DNA from: Pseudomonas sp. PA27(2017)
GTDB lineage: Bacteria; Pseudomonadota; Gammaproteobacteria; Pseudomonadales; Pseudomonadaceae
Length of the DNA: 64,000 nucleotides
NCBI RefSeq assembly: GCF_001945445.1
Contig: NZ_MSXW01000026.1
Location: 331,937 to 395,936 of the forward strand
Direction of reading: 5' to 3'
In this document: in pieces, positions 61,307-64,000 of the stretch
Position numbering within the stretch: the first letter of the stretch is position 1
Layout of the letters: each line of letters begins with the position of its first letter
The notes under the pieces: model-generated
Database searches by the model: none
What the model saw: the letters and a program-made list of their open reading frames with translations, nothing else
Told to the model about the DNA's origin: nothing
Program-made: the position numbers and the translations under genes

Positions 61307-62674
61307 TCAGGCATGGTTCAGATACCAGCGCCAGTCCTGCTCGCCGACCTCGGCCATGAACTGGCGATATTCGGTCTGCTTGATCGCCAGGAACACCTTG
61401 AGGAATTCCTCGCCCAGCGCCTCGCGCGCCCAGGTCGATCGCTCCAGAGCGCGCAGCGCGGTGAGCCAGTCGGTAGGCAGGAACTCGGTGGCCTGTTCGT
61501 AGCCGTTGCCGACGATGGCGGCGCCCGGGTCGATCTGCTCACGGATACCGTGGTGGATGCCGGCGAGAATCGCCGCGGCTGCGAGATAGGGGTTGGCATC
61601 GGCGCCGCAGATGCGGTGCTCGATGTGGCGGCTGACGGCCGGGCCGCCGGGCACGCGGAACGACACGGTGCGGTTGTTCACGCCCCAGCTCTTGGCCAGC
61701 GGCGCATAGCTGTTGGCCTGGAAGCGGCGGAACGAGTTGGCGTTGGGGCAGAAGATCGCCAGGGAGTCGAGCAGCGTGGCCATCATGCCGCCGATGGAGT
61801 GGCGCAGCAGCGGCGTGCCCTGCGGGTCCTCGCTGGCGTAGAGATTGTTGCCCTGCTCGTCGGCCAGGCTGACGTGCAGGTGCATGCCGCTGCCGGCACG
61901 GTCGCCGAACGGTTTGGCCATGAAACAGGCCTGCAGCCCATGCTTGTTGGCCACACCGCGCACCAGGCGCTTGTAGCGAATGCCTTCGTCGACGGCCTGC
62001 AGCGCATCGAAACGATGCTCCAGGGTCAGTTCGAGCTGGCCCGGCGCATACTCGGAAATCGCCGTACGCACCGGCAGCCCCTGCACTTCACAGGCCGCAT
62101 AGAGGTCGTCGAGAAACGGCTGCACCTGCTCCAGCTCGTACACGCCGTACACCTGGGGCGCCTCGGGGCGCACGCCGTTCATCTGCACGGCCGGTTGCGG
62201 GCGACCGCTGGCGTCGCGCTGCTTGTCGAGCAGGTAGAACTCCAGCTCCACGGCCATCACCGGGTGAAAGCCATCGGCCTTGAGACGCTCGATCACCCGC
62301 ACCAGGGCGTGGCGCGGATCGGCCGGGGCAGCCGGCTGGCCCTGGGTCGGGTGCATGCTCACCTGCAACTGGCCAGTGGGCGTGTTGCGCCAGGGTTGCA
62401 GGGTCAGGCTGCCGGGCAGCGGATAAGTCCAGCAGTCGGCGTCGGCGACCTCCCAGACCAGACCGGTGGCTTCGACGTCTGCACCCTGCATGGTCAGGGA
62501 CAGGATCGAGCTGGGCAGCGGCCGACCGTTCTGGTAGATCGCCAGCAGCTCGTCACGGTGCAGCAGCTTGCCGCGCGGCACGCCATTGGCGTCGATCAGC
62601 ATCAGCTCGATACTGCGCACCTCGGGGTTGGCAGCGAGAAAATCGCGGGCTTCCTGGATGTCGGCGAATTGCAT
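61307..62674 (-). CDS. Glutamine-synthetase-like gamma-glutamylpolyamine synthetase
   Basis: 455 residues. GS-family motifs: VMAVELEFYLLD (metal Glu), GSGMHLHVSLADEQGNNLY, RRFQANSYAPLAKSWGVNNR, SRHIEHRICGADANPYLAAA. It is closer to PuuA/SpuI, which join glutamate to putrescine or other amines, than to nitrogen-assimilating GlnA. It is the middle gene of an aminotransferase-GS-amidase operon whose two flanking genes are both damaged. Substrate not certain. Confidence 0.88.
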   Translation of the reverse strand: MQFADIQEARDFLAANPEVRSIELMLIDANGVPRGKLLHRDELLAIYQNGRPLPSSILSLTMQGADVEATGLVWEVADADCWTYPLPGSLTLQPWRNTPTGQLQVSMHPTQGQPAAPADPRHALVRVIERLKADGFHPVMAVELEFYLLDKQRDASGRPQPAVQMNGVRPEAPQVYGVYELEQVQPFLDDLYAACEVQGLPVRTAISEYAPGQLELTLEHRFDALQAVDEGIRYKRLVRGVANKHGLQACFMAKPFGDRAGSGMHLHVSLADEQGNNLYASEDPQGTPLLRHSIGGMMATLLDSLAIFCPNANSFRRFQANSYAPLAKSWGVNNRTVSFRVPGGPAVSRHIEHRICGADANPYLAAAAILAGIHHGIREQIDPGAAIVGNGYEQATEFLPTDWLTALRALERSTWAREALGEEFLKVFLAIKQTEYRQFMAEVGEQDWRWYLNHA

Positions 62675-62740
62675 GATCAGTACTCGTAAGGATTGCGGGA
62701 AACACCGGCGCGATCATCGGGATCGCACCGGCCTACGGCG

Positions 62741-63158
62741 TTAGGCACGGGCACCTGGAATCGCCAACAGCTCGGTCAGCCCTTCATCGAGGGTGGCGAT
62801 CAGCGTGTCGACGTCGGCAGGAGTGGTCTGCGGCGTACACAGGGTCATGTTGTGAAACGGCGTGATGAGGATGCCACGGTTGATCAGATACAGGTGCAAG
62901 GCCATCTGCAAGCTGTCATGGAAGGCCGCCTCGGCTTCGGCGCCGGTTTTCGGCGAGGTGGCGCAGAACTGGAATTCGCAGCGCGCACCCAGTTCGGTCA
63001 CTGACCAGTTCAGGCCATGTTTGCTGATCAGCCCGCGCAGGCCGTCGGCCAGGCGTGCGGCCAGCGGCAGCATATGAGCGTAGGCCGCAGGCGTCATCAC
63101 CTGCTCCAGGTTCACGCGCATGCAGCGCATGGCCAGGGCGTTGGCCGACAGCGTGGTT
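62741..63158 (-). pseudogene. 3' remnant of a class III (PLP) aminotransferase gene
   Basis: About 138 C-terminal residues remain: TTLSANALAMRCMRVNLEQV, YAHMLPLAARLADGLRGLIS, LNWSVTELGARCEFQFCATS and HLYLINRGILITPFHNMTLC, ending GARA. Intact relatives are about 450 residues, so roughly the first two-thirds including the PLP lysine are missing. Homology stops abruptly near 63158, where polypyrimidine-rich foreign DNA begins. The downstream GS-like gene has lost its natural promoter as a result. Confidence 0.85.
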
Positions 63159-63233
63159 CTCTACCCCTACCACCACCAACTATTACCCCCTGAAGCCCCA
63201 TAAACCTCACCAGACCCAAGACGGAAACCAGAA

Positions 63234-64000
63234 ATGACAGCCACCCCAACCACCACCGAGCCTAATGCGTTAAAGTACCAACCCCCTAACCAATATACCT
63301 TTGACATGGCCAAGACAGCCCATTCGATCATCAACATCCCCATTCTAGAAGGCCCGATTGGCCAAAGCCTACCGTTCCTGTTTTTGATTGACGGAGAGCT
63401 GAGTCTTCTTACGCTTGCATGGACGAGGTGCATCCTACTGGAGACAGAACCCTCTCCTTCGCGGCTGTCAAAAGCAGTCAGTGCGATCGGGCGCTTCTAC
63501 GATTTCTATACACTTGAAAAAGCTAGCACGCCGGTTTCGGAAGGCCAACTGACTATGCTTCTTAGGCAGTTCCACGAAGCACGTCGGTTTGGGTTGCCAA
63601 GCCTTGGTTGGGAAAGTGTACGCAAGGAAACTGCAATGGCTGACGTAAGGGCCATAAGCGAGTTTTCGGACTGGTGCGCAGACAATTTCGGCCATGTTGC
63701 AGCGAACCCAGTTGAGACCTCTCTGATCACTAATTTGAGCCTAAAGGATCAAATGACGGCTAAGTTCAGAAGTGCTGCGCGAAGTAAGTGGAATATGCTT
63801 CATCACTTATACGGTTCCACAGCAGAAGGCCAAGGAATCGTATCGCAGAGAGAATTTGTACCTCAGGCAAAAAAATTTAAGCCCACTTACACGCCTGAAC
63901 ACTTCCCTCCGAACAAAATCTGGGAAGCCATCGGTTCTTGCCCGTCACTTCGGGATAAGCTCTTTCTAATACTCCTTTTCTTTGGGGGCTTGAGAATTTC
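63234..64000 (+). CDS. Tyrosine recombinase/integrase-like protein (partial, 3' end outside window)
   Basis: 255 residues visible from the ATG at 63234. The N-terminal part (NQYTFDMAKTAHSIINIPIL, FLFLIDGELSLLTLAWTRCI, AVSAIGRFYDFYTLEKAS) is a core-binding-like region. The visible end KLFLILLFFGGLRIS matches box I of tyrosine recombinases, with the first catalytic Arg. It begins about 75 bases from the junction where an aminotransferase gene was cut, so it is probably the integrase of an inserted element extending beyond 64000. AT-richer than the core genes. The long N-terminal region recalls GmtY-type recombinases, but this cannot be confirmed here. Confidence 0.78.
   Translation, partial: MTATPTTTEPNALKYQPPNQYTFDMAKTAHSIINIPILEGPIGQSLPFLFLIDGELSLLTLAWTRCILLETEPSPSRLSKAVSAIGRFYDFYTLEKASTPVSEGQLTMLLRQFHEARRFGLPSLGWESVRKETAMADVRAISEFSDWCADNFGHVAANPVETSLITNLSLKDQMTAKFRSAARSKWNMLHHLYGSTAEGQGIVSQREFVPQAKKFKPTYTPEHFPPNKIWEAIGSCPSLRDKLFLILLFFGGLRI

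Overview
The window is GC-rich, gene-dense chromosomal DNA of a Pseudomonas species. The evidence is a nicotinate-degradation (nic) cluster whose order and catalytic residues match the P. putida system, a 29-residue KdpF and 564-residue KdpA of Pseudomonas type, an AphA-type acetylpolyamine deacetylase, and REP-type palindromes (GTGGGAGC cores). No rRNA, tRNA or CRISPR array was seen.

Layout. 1-12.9 kb: complete nicotinic acid catabolic locus. It holds nicP (cut by the window edge), nicT, nicF, nicE, nicD and nicC on the minus strand, nicX and nicR on the plus strand, then nicA-nicB on the plus strand and the repressor nicS convergent to nicB. Nicotinate is hydroxylated by NicAB, NicC makes 2,5-dihydroxypyridine, NicX opens the ring, and NicD, NicF and NicE carry the products to fumarate. 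13.3-20.9 kb: metal/corrinoid uptake. A TonB-dependent receptor behind a Zur-like box faces a four-gene operon (receptor, ATPase, binding protein, permease) headed by a cobalamin riboswitch. 21.0-30.1 kb: kdpFABCDE potassium-uptake operon followed at once by a serine recombinase gene. The block lies between two gene remnants (DUF1348 and MFS C-termini), which suggests rearrangement or insertion. 30.4-33.7 kb: aspT-asdA, aspartate:alanine exchange plus aspartate decarboxylation. 34-38 kb: a LysR/TauE divergent pair, a class III aminotransferase and a second LysR.

38.2-43.8 kb: an unusual six-gene operon (PanE-like reductase, VOC protein, MaoC hydratase, CaiB CoA-transferase, AroE-like and AroQ-like enzymes) with a divergent LysR regulator. 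This is the best candidate for an uncharacterised catabolic pathway. 43.8-53 kb: GlxA-type regulator, NUDIX fusion protein, GNAT acetyltransferase, small lipoprotein, TerC, AraC regulator with a SnoaL/Atu4866 pair, OsmC, sorbosone-type dehydrogenase with a DUF2231 partner. 52.6-57.8 kb: operon of MFS transporter, class II aldolase, 2-hydroxyacid dehydrogenase and acetylpolyamine deacetylase with a divergent LysR.

58-64 kb: decaying and mobile DNA. It has a membrane protein, an AT-richer islet with two orphan genes, an amidase pseudogene with two in-frame stops, an intact glutamine-synthetase-like gene, a class III aminotransferase beheaded by foreign DNA, and the start of a tyrosine recombinase that runs off the window. 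Short repeats sharing AGAACCTGTTCA-type terminal inverted repeats occur at about 7.9, 38.0, 38.7 and 57.8 kb.
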